DNA of 64,000 bases from Francisella salimarina (GTDB lineage: Bacteria > Pseudomonadota > Gammaproteobacteria > Francisellales > Francisellaceae), in contig NZ_VOJA01000001.1 of the NCBI RefSeq assembly GCF_007923265.1, positions 372,001 through 436,000 of the forward strand, read 5' to 3'. Of this stretch, positions 10,657-19,937 are shown piece after piece (the first letter of the stretch is position 1; each line of letters starts with the position of its first letter). The notes under the pieces are model-generated. The model saw nothing but the letters and a program-made list of their open reading frames with translations, was not told the origin of the DNA and made no database searches. Both the position numbers and the translations under genes were made by a program.

Positions 10657-13600
10657 TGCGTTTAATTGATCTCTTTATTCGAAGACCTGTTCTATCTCTT
10701 TCAATAAGCTTTATGATTATTGTTGTAGGAGTTGGCTCATTTTTTCAATTACAAGTTAGACAATACCCATACATAGATAGTGCCACTATTACAGTTACAA
10801 CAGCATATCCAGGTGCAAACCCTGCCACGATCCAAGCTTTTGTAACTAGACCCTTAGAGGCTGCGGTTGGCTCTTCCAAAGGTATTGATTATATGACATC
10901 ATCATCCGCACTAGGTACAAGTACAATTACTGTCTATGTTAAACTAGGCTATAATACTAACGATGTCTTATCTGAGGTTGTACAAAATGTTAACTCTGTA
11001 CTTAACCAACTCCCTCAAGATGCTTATTCTCCGGCTATTAAGCTAAATCCTGCAGATAACTTCCCATCTTTAATCTTAGCGTTTACAAGTAAGACCATGA
11101 ATACTTCAGAGATATCAGCATATATTAACTCTGAACTTACACCTAAACTACTAGCCCAAGGTGGATTATCTTCAATAGATGTATGGGGCAACAAGCCTTA
11201 TGCAATGCGTATATATCCAAATAAAACGCGCATGGCAGAGTATGGTATCACACCAACTGAACTAGCCACAGCAATTGGCTCGAACAGTTTAGTTTCGGCC
11301 GGAGGCCAAATACAGGGGCCATACCTAAACTATACACTTAACCCCGAAACAAGTATGTCTACAGCTCAAGAGTATAGAAACTTAATTATCAAAAAAAGTG
11401 ATAAACAGGTAGTACGACTCAAGGATGTTGCGAAAGTTGAGCTTGGTGCTCAAGACTACAACTCATCTGTGTATTTTGATGGCAAAAATGCTGTACTAGC
11501 AGGTGCTGTAGTATCCCCTGAAGAAAACCCCCTTGAAGTAGTTGATAAACTAGTTGAAGAGCTACCAAATATCAAAGCAGCTCTTCCAAATGGCCTAGAT
11601 GTTAACATTGCATACAATAGTACTACATATATCGAAGTTTCTATTGAAGAAGTTCTTCACACATTATTTGAAGCCGTGATAATTGTATCTGTAGTTATGT
11701 TTTTATTCTTAGGATCATTTAGAGCCATTATAGTTCCAGTTGTTGCAATTCCTCTTTCAATTATTGGATCATTCTTTTTGATGTCGCTTATGGGCTTCTC
11801 AATCAACCTTCTGACTCTTCTTGCCATGATTCTTGCAATCGGTCTTGTTGTTGATGACGCTATCGTTGTACTAGAGAATATTTATAGGCATATCGAAGAA
11901 GGAATGGAACCTTTTGCAGCCGCCATCAAAGGAGCTAGAGAAATAGCTAACCCTGTTATATTAATGACTCTAACCCTAGTCGTAGTATATGCTCCAATTG
12001 GTATGATGGGAGGCTTCACAGGACAACTATTCACAGAGTTTGCATATTCACTTGCTGGAGCTGTAGTAATATCTGGTATAGTTGCGTATACGCTCTCACC
12101 AATGTTATGCTCAAAAATCTTAAATAGAGAAATGATGAGCACAAAACTTGTTAAATTCATTGATAAACTCTTTACAGCATTAACTGCGAAATATAAAGCG
12201 ATCTTAGAGTTTGTCTTAGATATCAAACCTGCAATAGCTGTTGTAGGACTGATTGTACTAGCTAGCTGTTTCATAATGGGTAAAGGAATTAAGTCCGAAT
12301 TAGCTCCTAATGAAGATATGGGCTTCCTAGGAATTATGGGACAAGCTCCATCTTCTGCAAATATTAATTACCTAGAAACTTTTGGTACAAAATTAGCTAG
12401 TACACTAGATGAAGTACCTGGCAAGCAAGACACCTTTATTCTTAATGGAGTAATGGGGTCAAATGTGATTTTTGGCGGCTTTATTATGCAACCATGGGAT
12501 AAGAGAGAAATCTCTCAACAAAAAGCTGCTCAGATAGCTCAGGCAAAGGTTACAGAACTACCAGGAATACAAACATATACATATCAAACTCCTGCACTAC
12601 CAGGAATACCAAGAGGTGCCCCACTATCATTAGTTATTCAAAGTGTTAATGATTATGAGGCTATTGATGAAATTACTAATAAAGTAATTGATAAAATGAT
12701 GAAAAGCGGATTATTTGTATTCGCTCAAAGTGATCTTAAATTTGATAACCCAGTTGTTGATATTAGTATTGATCGTGAAAAAGCTGGTATATTAGGCATC
12801 ACTATGTCAGATATTGCTAAAACATTAGGTTACTCTTATGCAGGAGGATATATTAACTATTTCTTCCTAAAAGGATACAGTTTCCAAGTAATTCCCCAAT
12901 TAGCTCGTAATGAAATGTTAACTCAAGAGCAATTAGGTAACATATACATTCGTTCGGATGAGGTTAGTGACTTGTTCAACTCAGAATTGCCTCTGTCGGC
13001 ATTAGTATCCTTTAAAACAGAGGGGCAACCTCTTACCTTAAACACTTTCCAGCAATTAAATTCATCAACGATTTCTGCTGTTATGGCTCCAGGAATAACT
13101 CAAGGCCAAGCTATTGATTATGTTAAAAGTGTAGTTAGAAGTGAGTTGCCGGAAGGGTTCTCATTTAACTTCTCTGGCTCTGCTCGTCAATATATTGAAA
13201 ACGGTAGCACTATGATGGTAGCTTTTGCATTTGCAATTGTACTTATCTTCTTAGCACTATCTGCTCAGTTTGAGAGCTTTAGAGATTCTTTGGTGATCTT
13301 AGTTACTATACCAATGGCTATATCTGGTGCACTAATACCGTTATATGTTGGTCAATATATGGGTGCTGGATGGGCATCACTAAACATCTACACTCAACTA
13401 GGTCTCGTAACCTTGATTGGTCTAATATCCAAACAAGGTATCATGGTTGTTGAATTTGCTAATCACTTACAAAAACATGAAGGAATGAATAAGTATGATG
13501 CTATTGTAACATCATCATCACAACGTCTAAGACCTATTTTGATGACAGTTTCAGCAATGGTAGTTGGTGTCATACCCCTGGTAACTTCATCAGGAGCTGG

Positions 13601-13772
13601 TGCTATTAGTAGAAACTGTATAGGTGTGGTCATATCTAGCGGACTTGTGATAGGAGCGATCTTCTCACTATTTGTTTTACCTGTGGTATATATGTATATT
13701 GCTAGTGATAAATCAAGTGCTGTAAAAACCGATTCAGAGCAACAAAAAATCATCGATAATCTTGAAGAATAA
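10656..13772 (+). CDS. acrB: RND multidrug efflux pump, inner-membrane subunit
   Basis: Proton-driven export of toxic compounds. The 1038-residue protein has the two-times-six helix plan of AcrB relatives, an N-terminal IRRPVLSLSISFMIIVVG helix, large periplasmic loops after helices 1 and 7, and the proton-relay acids in GLVVDDAIVVLENIYRHIEEG. The start codon overlaps the adaptor stop (TAATG), so translation is coupled. No outer-membrane TolC-type gene is nearby, so a distant one must be used. The symbol reflects family resemblance only; substrate range cannot be read from the sequence. Confidence 0.92.
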   Translation: MRLIDLFIRRPVLSLSISFMIIVVGVGSFFQLQVRQYPYIDSATITVTTAYPGANPATIQAFVTRPLEAAVGSSKGIDYMTSSSALGTSTITVYVKLGYNTNDVLSEVVQNVNSVLNQLPQDAYSPAIKLNPADNFPSLILAFTSKTMNTSEISAYINSELTPKLLAQGGLSSIDVWGNKPYAMRIYPNKTRMAEYGITPTELATAIGSNSLVSAGGQIQGPYLNYTLNPETSMSTAQEYRNLIIKKSDKQVVRLKDVAKVELGAQDYNSSVYFDGKNAVLAGAVVSPEENPLEVVDKLVEELPNIKAALPNGLDVNIAYNSTTYIEVSIEEVLHTLFEAVIIVSVVMFLFLGSFRAIIVPVVAIPLSIIGSFFLMSLMGFSINLLTLLAMILAIGLVVDDAIVVLENIYRHIEEGMEPFAAAIKGAREIANPVILMTLTLVVVYAPIGMMGGFTGQLFTEFAYSLAGAVVISGIVAYTLSPMLCSKILNREMMSTKLVKFIDKLFTALTAKYKAILEFVLDIKPAIAVVGLIVLASCFIMGKGIKSELAPNEDMGFLGIMGQAPSSANINYLETFGTKLASTLDEVPGKQDTFILNGVMGSNVIFGGFIMQPWDKREISQQKAAQIAQAKVTELPGIQTYTYQTPALPGIPRGAPLSLVIQSVNDYEAIDEITNKVIDKMMKSGLFVFAQSDLKFDNPVVDISIDREKAGILGITMSDIAKTLGYSYAGGYINYFFLKGYSFQVIPQLARNEMLTQEQLGNIYIRSDEVSDLFNSELPLSALVSFKTEGQPLTLNTFQQLNSSTISAVMAPGITQGQAIDYVKSVVRSELPEGFSFNFSGSARQYIENGSTMMVAFAFAIVLIFLALSAQFESFRDSLVILVTIPMAISGALIPLYVGQYMGAGWASLNIYTQLGLVTLIGLISKQGIMVVEFANHLQKHEGMNKYDAIVTSSSQRLRPILMTVSAMVVGVIPLVTSSGAGAISRNCIGVVISSGLVIGAIFSLFVLPVVYMYIASDKSSAVKTDSEQQKIIDNLEE

Positions 13773-13806
13773 GTATTTATAGAGCCTTTTGTTATTAGTA
13801 AATTTA

Positions 13807-13816
13807 TTTTTTTTTT
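13807..13816. repeat. T10 homopolymer upstream of an MFS gene
   Basis: Ten consecutive T residues 41 bp before the ATG of the MFS gene at 13857 and 35 bp after the acrB stop. I see no GC-rich hairpin before it, so it is not a clear intrinsic terminator. Its length makes it prone to slippage and it lies in the likely promoter region. Confidence 0.6.
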
Positions 13817-13856
13817 GCTAAAATGAAAATTACTCTAGTCTAATATATCTTAATGA

Positions 13857-15137
13857 ATGAATAATTCTCACCTTCCTCAGACCAAGCTATTGGCGACTTT
13901 AGCGTGGGTAATATGCTTAATCGCTACTCTTAACTATAGTTACGACTTCTTTATCAGGGCTGCCCCTGGTGTAATGGGAGATAATTTAATTCGTGACTTT
14001 GGTATTAGTCATACTCAACTTGGAATGTTATCTTCAGCATATTTTATATCGTATACAATAATGCAAATTCCGGCTGGTGTAATACTAGATAAGTATAATC
14101 GTAAGGTAGTAATCAGTATTGCTACAGCATTTTGTGTTCTTGGTAACTATTTATTTTCTGCTACAGATAATTATGAAATCGCCTATATTGGCAGAATCTT
14201 TATGGGTATAGGCTCTGCTTTTGGATTTATTGGCGCTGCTAAAATGGCCGCTATGTGGCTACCTGAAAGACTTTTTTCAACATTTATAGGATTTGCAACT
14301 GTTGTAGGAATACTGGGTGGTCTAGTTACTGACACAATGCTATCTAGCTTAGTTTCTGAATTAGGTTGGAAAGAAGGTAATGCTGTATTTACATATATTG
14401 GTGTCGGAATATTACTACTAATAGTTTTATTTATTCGTGATAATCCAAAACATGTTCAGAAGTTCACTCATCTAAGTGAAGCCAACTTCAAAGAAACTAT
14501 CATTAAAGTTTTAAAAATCTTTTGTAATATAAGATTTTGGTCAGCAAGCATTATTGGTGCAGTACTATTTATACCTATTAATGTCCTAGGTTCGCTTTGG
14601 GGGGTTGGCTTAATCCAAGCTAAATTTGGCCTTAGCCAAGAAACTGCATCACATATAAATGGTGTTTTATTTATTGGTGCTGCAGTAGGCTTCACAATTG
14701 CAGCAATTATTGCCTCATTAACAAACAGATATCGTCGTATGTTAATTTTGAGCATAATATCACTTGCTGTAATTTTAGCTATTATTTTATATGTTCCCGT
14801 TAATTTATCGCTATTCACCTTACTATACTTCTTGCTTGGTGCCGCAGCTGGACCTCAAGCTGTCACTTTTGGTATAGCCAAGATAATCTCACCTAAAGGA
14901 ACTGCGGGCTCTGCCACAGCTGGTGTGAATATGATAAACAACTTTATTCCAATTATATTATTGCCACTTGTAGGGTATATACTTACTCATTTTGGCTCAC
15001 TAATAGATAATTCAACCACCATCTATACTATCTCTAGTTACCAAAACGCTCTTGATATGGTAATAGTATTTCTATTAATTTGCCTTCCTATCGCTATGAT
15101 AATTCCCAAAGAAGTAGATGCGGATCTTGATCACTAA
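13857..15137 (+). CDS. MFS transporter
   Basis: Major facilitator superfamily protein of 426 residues with about 12 predicted membrane helices. The N-half carries YDFFIRAAPGVMGDNLIRDF, the loop 2-3 motif AGVILDKYNRK and the GRIFMGIGSAFGFIGAAKM helix. It resembles the group that includes sugar-phosphate and D-galactonate type permeases and the Francisella Fpt-like proteins, but no substrate can be named. ATG start at 13857; the other nearby ATG (13853) is out of frame. It follows the pump gene by 84 bp and ends 15 bp from a convergent gene. Confidence 0.85.
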   Translation: MNNSHLPQTKLLATLAWVICLIATLNYSYDFFIRAAPGVMGDNLIRDFGISHTQLGMLSSAYFISYTIMQIPAGVILDKYNRKVVISIATAFCVLGNYLFSATDNYEIAYIGRIFMGIGSAFGFIGAAKMAAMWLPERLFSTFIGFATVVGILGGLVTDTMLSSLVSELGWKEGNAVFTYIGVGILLLIVLFIRDNPKHVQKFTHLSEANFKETIIKVLKIFCNIRFWSASIIGAVLFIPINVLGSLWGVGLIQAKFGLSQETASHINGVLFIGAAVGFTIAAIIASLTNRYRRMLILSIISLAVILAIILYVPVNLSLFTLLYFLLGAAAGPQAVTFGIAKIISPKGTAGSATAGVNMINNFIPIILLPLVGYILTHFGSLIDNSTTIYTISSYQNALDMVIVFLLICLPIAMIIPKEVDADLDH

Positions 15138-15152
15138 TCAGATATTTTAGCT

Positions 15153-16097
15153 TTATATATAATTTAAATTCTCTGGATAAGGATTTAAATAACTCTGCTT
15201 CTCTAAATACGGCAAATCCAGCTCAATAAGATACATTCTAATTACACTGACAGGAACTTCCCAAGATATTTTACAATCACGATACTTATTAAGTAGCTCT
15301 TGTAGATATTGTCTCTGAGCTTTTGAAACTTTTTTATTTATTTCTCTGAGAACATTTTGAAGTGCCATATAATGAGCCCCTCTCTTAGCAGGCTTAGCTA
15401 TTGCTTGCATAAAAAGCTCGATGTATTTATGCTTTATAGCTTCGACATCTACCTTATTACCAGCTTCTGACAACATATTCCCAAGAATTTTCTTAGTCTT
15501 ATTGTTGTGCATTCGTAATAAAATTTTATGCTTTGAGTGATATTCCATCATTTCAGTAATATTAGAACACCGCATAAACTCTGTTCTAAGACTATGGTAG
15601 CAAAAAACTTTACGCAGAAAATGATCACGTAATGTTTTATCAGTAAGCTTACCATCATCTTCTATAGGCAAAAGAGGGTCATATTCTTTTAATGCTCTTA
15701 CAAACAAACCATCTGCTTTTTCACCTGTATAGCCATGATTCTCATCAAAAACTCTCGCTGTATTAACACCACAGCTTGGCGATTTCGCCTTTAATATAAA
15801 ACCATATACAGTATCAATTTTCGATATAAGCATAGCGACAGCTTTCTGAATCTTATCTGTTACATCATCATGAGTTTTATTGGTTTTAACTGACAAAACA
15901 TTTGTCTGAATATCTTCAACTAGAAATAAAGTAGGCCTAGGAACTCCAAGACCAGCAGCAACTTCCGGACAAACTATTTTGTAATCAAAATATTCAGCAT
16001 ACGTACCAGTTATGTATGATTTATGGCAATTGCCGCCATTATATCGAACATTATTTCCTACTAGACAACTACTGACACCTATTGGTATTTTGTTCAA
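15153..16097 (-). CDS. DUF523 and DUF1722 domain protein (YbgA-like)
   Basis: Protein of 314 residues of unknown activity. The N-terminal half is DUF523: IPIGVSSCLVGNNVRYNGG, VCPEVAAGLGVPRP and KAKSPSCGVN, with conserved cysteines that suggest metal or Fe-S binding. The C-terminal half is DUF1722 (H-rich, KYIELFMQAI, KAQRQYLQELLNKYRD). The fusion is known from E. coli YbgA, which some studies connect to photolyase regions and thiouridine biology. The start is a TTG at 16095-16097, supported by an upstream AGGTG about 8 bp away. It is convergent with the MFS gene and follows the ATP-grasp gene on the same strand by 65 bp. Confidence 0.85.
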   Translation of the reverse strand: MNKIPIGVSSCLVGNNVRYNGGNCHKSYITGTYAEYFDYKIVCPEVAAGLGVPRPTLFLVEDIQTNVLSVKTNKTHDDVTDKIQKAVAMLISKIDTVYGFILKAKSPSCGVNTARVFDENHGYTGEKADGLFVRALKEYDPLLPIEDDGKLTDKTLRDHFLRKVFCYHSLRTEFMRCSNITEMMEYHSKHKILLRMHNNKTKKILGNMLSEAGNKVDVEAIKHKYIELFMQAIAKPAKRGAHYMALQNVLREINKKVSKAQRQYLQELLNKYRDCKISWEVPVSVIRMYLIELDLPYLEKQSYLNPYPENLNYI

Positions 16098-16162
16098 AAC
16101 TTACACCTAATTTAACTAATATTAATTAAATTATAGATTAGATATCAAGATAATAAAGATAT

Positions 16163-17443
16163 TTATTCAAAAGAAGTAGCTATATTAAGAATCTCTTCAA
16201 GTCGATCATCTGTATCTGCAAGCACTAAAATCATAACTTTGTTATTTAGGTCAAGATTGCCTATACATGTTATAATTACGCCCTCAGTATCACCATATGT
16301 ATAATCAACTCCATTATCTTTAAGATACTGATAATAGTCATCTATAGTTGATCCTTTAGGGACTAACACATTATTATGGCCCACCCAAGGCTTATGCTCA
16401 CCATTGCGCAATTCGTGTGCTAAAAAGCCTGCATAAATAGCGCCTGTTTGTCGTGCATTAACTTCAAGTACGTAAGGTACAATCTTACCATTAATCTCAC
16501 GGATAAGAAGATCAACACCCACGACACCTCTAACACCCATGTCACGAAGAATTTCTGTCATTTGATCACAAATTTCTATTACTGCAGGCTCTTCACTAAA
16601 TTTAGACTTATACTTATTGCCTAAGTGTGTCTGACCATCAAGCATTTGATCACTTAAACCAAGACAGACATCGTCTTCTTTTTTATCACCAATACTTACT
16701 TGAAAAGCAGGTGAACCTAAATTATCAAGCCAAGGGTCAATCATAAATACCTCAACCCTATGCATAAGCTTTAGAATATCTCTTAATTCCTTTTCGCTCT
16801 CAAACCTATGAATACCGTATCCAGAACAAGCTCGAGGCATAATTACAGCACATTCATAAATACCTTTATTCTCATAGTCACGATAAATCTGTAGAGCTTT
16901 TTTAACATAATCTTCATCACTAATTGTCGATATAATATTAACACTCGGAACTAACACACCCCTATCATACAACATTTGCCTAAGGAATGATTTATCATTT
17001 AAAAACTGTGATAATGCTTCTGATAGCCCATAGTTTTTATTATGTTTGATTCCGATTAGTTCAATTGCTGTAGCAGCTGTAAATGGCACAATATGAGTAT
17101 ACTCAGGATTACTAAACTCAGGAATTTGATCAGCATAATTCATAACTATTGTAGACAGCCTATAGTGCTCCATCAGCTTGTCTAAAAATATAAAGTTATC
17201 CATGGTTATATACGTAAGACCAATCCTATTAAAATAACTAACAATTTCTTCAACTTCACTCTGTGTCTTTTTTGGCAGGATAATTTTGTGATCTTTGGCA
17301 AGTAAGCACAAAGTACGTGTAACATATTTATTTACAAAAGAGCTAACAAGATCTGCACCATATATATCTGTTGTATTAGGCACATGAATAGCTTTTTTAC
17401 CCCATATTCTTTCAGAGACAGCATTTGTCTTTTTTATTGCCAT
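16163..17443 (-). CDS. ATP-grasp enzyme of unknown substrate
   Basis: Probable ATP-dependent carboxylate-amine or thiol ligase of 426 residues. The ATP-grasp fold is seen in MPRACSGYGI (202-211, glycine-rich lid over ATP), the acid in VVGVDLLI (D311) and YVLEVNARQTGA (324-335), whose E327 and N329 fit the Mg-binding Glu/Asn of the family. Residues 1-140 form a pre-ATP-grasp region and the last 60 residues are diverged. ATG at 17443 is preceded by TAGGAGC. It lies 3 bp after the amidohydrolase-like gene, so the two are almost surely translated from one message. I do not recognise a characterised orthologue. Confidence 0.8.
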   Translation of the reverse strand: MAIKKTNAVSERIWGKKAIHVPNTTDIYGADLVSSFVNKYVTRTLCLLAKDHKIILPKKTQSEVEEIVSYFNRIGLTYITMDNFIFLDKLMEHYRLSTIVMNYADQIPEFSNPEYTHIVPFTAATAIELIGIKHNKNYGLSEALSQFLNDKSFLRQMLYDRGVLVPSVNIISTISDEDYVKKALQIYRDYENKGIYECAVIMPRACSGYGIHRFESEKELRDILKLMHRVEVFMIDPWLDNLGSPAFQVSIGDKKEDDVCLGLSDQMLDGQTHLGNKYKSKFSEEPAVIEICDQMTEILRDMGVRGVVGVDLLIREINGKIVPYVLEVNARQTGAIYAGFLAHELRNGEHKPWVGHNNVLVPKGSTIDDYYQYLKDNGVDYTYGDTEGVIITCIGNLDLNNKVMILVLADTDDRLEEILNIATSFE

Positions 17444-17446
17444 ATT

Positions 17447-18388
17447 TTAAGCTCCTATTAGTTGTTTCTGCCGCTTATACGCTACAGCTTTAGCAAATGC
17501 GTCAGCCATTGATGCTAACTTATCCGGATCAACTTCTAAATTAGCTATATCATAATGTTCATCCGCAGTTGTTGTTTTAGACAGCAAGTCTTTCGGTATA
17601 TCAATACAAACTGCCTCAAGCTCGCACACAAGATAGTGAGCCACCAAATGTTCCGCTAGGATATACGGTTTATCATACTCTATATCAATATCAATCTGTT
17701 TAAGTTCATGAGATAGAGATTCAATCAAATCTTTGGAGGCAAATATCCCGTTACGAGCATCTCCCGTAAAGAGTTCAGTAACTCTTTTTTCACCCTCTTT
17801 ATGAGCATTTCTATACAGCTCAATATATTTTCTCAACGTATCAGGAGTTTCTATAATAGCTTCTGAATATCTTTCTTGTACAACATTTGGAGAGTAAGTA
17901 GACATAGTATGTAAATCTATGGCAACTGCATTATAAGTTTTGGCCACAGCAACAATATGACATAATTTCTGCATATACTTATCAAATAACTTCATAAGCT
18001 CTTGTTTAAGTTCTATATGCTGATCATAGTCGATGATATCTCTTATACAGTTTGGATATAATCTTCCCGCATCTAATATGGAGCGAGGGAAAGAAGGCTC
18101 TGCAATAAGTGTGTATAACCCATATTCTAAATAGAGCCTCTGAGCTATTGCATGAGAGAGCGAATGTGTACCGAAATCATATTCTATTGATAAAAAATCA
18201 TCAAACTCTTCTTTACTAAGTTTGACAAGCTGTCCAATAGCAGGAAAATCAAACTCAACAAAATCTTTACCTAATTCTGCATGAGGGCATGTAATGACTA
18301 AGTCAAACTTTAAATCTTCCTGGGTATAGAAGTATAGAGTAGCCGCTTCATAGTATTTTACGTAGAAAGGCTCAACTACTTTATTCAT
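17447..18388 (-). CDS. N-formylglutamate amidohydrolase-like zinc hydrolase
   Basis: Member of the N-formylglutamate amidohydrolase superfamily, which cleaves acyl or peptide-like amide bonds with zinc. In the 313-residue protein I see candidate ligands in TCPHAELG (H36), IEYDFGTHS (E69, D71, H75) and VAIDLHTMS (D158, H160), and the substrate-binding PRSILDAGRLYPN (R102, D106, R109). I start at the ATG at 18388; an in-frame TTG at 18400 is an alternative without a better ribosome site. First gene of a pair with the ATP-grasp enzyme. The substrate is unknown, and the pairing suggests making and trimming of an amide-linked small molecule or protein tag. Confidence 0.75.
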   Translation of the reverse strand: MNKVVEPFYVKYYEAATLYFYTQEDLKFDLVITCPHAELGKDFVEFDFPAIGQLVKLSKEEFDDFLSIEYDFGTHSLSHAIAQRLYLEYGLYTLIAEPSFPRSILDAGRLYPNCIRDIIDYDQHIELKQELMKLFDKYMQKLCHIVAVAKTYNAVAIDLHTMSTYSPNVVQERYSEAIIETPDTLRKYIELYRNAHKEGEKRVTELFTGDARNGIFASKDLIESLSHELKQIDIDIEYDKPYILAEHLVAHYLVCELEAVCIDIPKDLLSKTTTADEHYDIANLEVDPDKLASMADAFAKAVAYKRQKQLIGA

Positions 18389-18512
18389 GCTATCTAACAA
18401 AATTATATAATTATTATTTATGATAATATTCGATTATAGCAATTATAAAACTAATAATAAAATTCAAAATTGATTATAATTATTTTTACTAAATATTTAA
18501 TCCTGTATCGGT

Positions 18513-19937
18513 ATGTTTTTTAAGAATAAAAAAGAAAGCTCCATCTTAAGCTTTCTAGTTGTTTCTTTTGCAAGCTTTTTTGCTATTTTTATGCTTGTTA
18601 TCTCTATTTTTAGCTTTTATCAGGTTAAGCACCAAAACAACTCTCTTTTTAACTATCAATTAAAAACCGCAGCGCAAGTTATTGAAACTGTTCTAAAAAT
18701 ATACCCATTAGAAGATGATGAAAATACTACCGATATGATTGTTAACAAAATATCCTCTTCTTTTTTGAATATCAAGAATTATAATGAAAGCGTTGGCTTT
18801 ATCGTATATGATAGAAAACACAAAAAGCTACTATTAAAAACATCAAACTTGCCATCATTTCATAAGAATTATGATGGAATTACATCTACTACAGGGTTTG
18901 AATGGATTTATACAGATACTGATGGTATTCATAAACACTGGTATACATATACTCTAAAAACAGACGGTGGAGATGTAGTAACAGTATTCGTAAATAATTC
19001 TGATAAAGATAAACTATCTCGACAAATAATTTTTAAGTTTGCAATACTTTTAGCATCAATATATATAATCCTTATTGGATTTATCTATTACATACTAAAA
19101 ACTGCTCTTTATCCTCTAGAAAGAATAAATAAGCGTGTAGCAAAAATTAATCCTCGTAGAAATGAGAAACTTAATGAGGATATTATTCCCTTTGAAATAA
19201 AATCTATTGTTGAACAGATTAATTCATTAATAGAAAAGTTTCATGCAACATTAGAGAGGGAAAAGCGATTCTCAGGCGATGCTGCACACGAACTTAAGAC
19301 TCCTATAGCAGGAGTAAAAACTTTGGTTGAGATTGCGCTTGCATCTGATGACATAAATGAAATTAAACAAAAACTCGAACGAATCAAAAACTCCACCAAT
19401 AGATACTCTCATATTATTGACCAGTTATTAACATTAAGTAGAATCCAGCCGAATGAGCAAATCACATTTGGTAAAAAACTTATGATCAATACTGTACTTG
19501 AAACATTCATTGCTGATAATGCTATTAAAGCTATCGAAAAAAATATAGAAATTGCCTTCTATCCATCACAAGAAAATTTATATTGCTATAGTAACGAATA
19601 CCTATTAGGAATAATGTTTAAAAACCTAATATCAAATGCTATAAAATATACTCCAGATGGTGGACTCGTTGAGATACACTCTTTCCAAAAGGATGATAAT
19701 ATCATTGTTGAAATTAAAGATAATGGTATAGGTGTCCCTCCTGAAAATATCGAACGTATTTTTGATAGATTCTATAGGGAGACAGGCACCGGTGAAGAAG
19801 GAAGCGGACTTGGACTAGCAATAGTTTCAGAAATCGTAAGGCTCCATGACGGTAAGATATTTGCACAAAACAATACTGATGGGAATGGTATCACTGTTAC
19901 TGTCAAAATTCCTATTGAGCATAAACAAGAAGACTAA
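18513..19937 (+). CDS. qseC: Orphan sensor histidine kinase, QseC type
   Basis: Membrane kinase of 474 residues: helix 1 at about 12-36, a periplasmic sensing region of about 135 residues, helix 2 at about 172-197, then the HisKA domain with the phospho-accepting H259 in SGDAAHELKTPIAG. The ATPase domain follows with the N box NLISNAIKYTPDGG, DNGIGVPPENIERIFDRFYR and GSGLGLAIVSEIVRLHDG. All catalytic boxes are intact. No response-regulator gene is adjacent, matching the orphan QseC described in Francisella, where the partner lies elsewhere (PmrA has been proposed). The gene name rests on recalled Francisella annotation. Its stop overlaps the convergent epimerase gene. Confidence 0.88.
   Translation: MFFKNKKESSILSFLVVSFASFFAIFMLVISIFSFYQVKHQNNSLFNYQLKTAAQVIETVLKIYPLEDDENTTDMIVNKISSSFLNIKNYNESVGFIVYDRKHKKLLLKTSNLPSFHKNYDGITSTTGFEWIYTDTDGIHKHWYTYTLKTDGGDVVTVFVNNSDKDKLSRQIIFKFAILLASIYIILIGFIYYILKTALYPLERINKRVAKINPRRNEKLNEDIIPFEIKSIVEQINSLIEKFHATLEREKRFSGDAAHELKTPIAGVKTLVEIALASDDINEIKQKLERIKNSTNRYSHIIDQLLTLSRIQPNEQITFGKKLMINTVLETFIADNAIKAIEKNIEIAFYPSQENLYCYSNEYLLGIMFKNLISNAIKYTPDGGLVEIHSFQKDDNIIVEIKDNGIGVPPENIERIFDRFYRETGTGEEGSGLGLAIVSEIVRLHDGKIFAQNNTDGNGITVTVKIPIEHKQED

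Noticed and set aside
13773-13856. Intrinsic terminator after the efflux pump gene
   Set aside because: The T10 run is not preceded by a stable hairpin.
17447-18400. Calling the hydrolase a true N-formylglutamate deformylase (HutG) of histidine breakdown
   Set aside because: No other histidine-use genes are nearby and it is tied to an ATP-grasp gene, so only the superfamily is supported.
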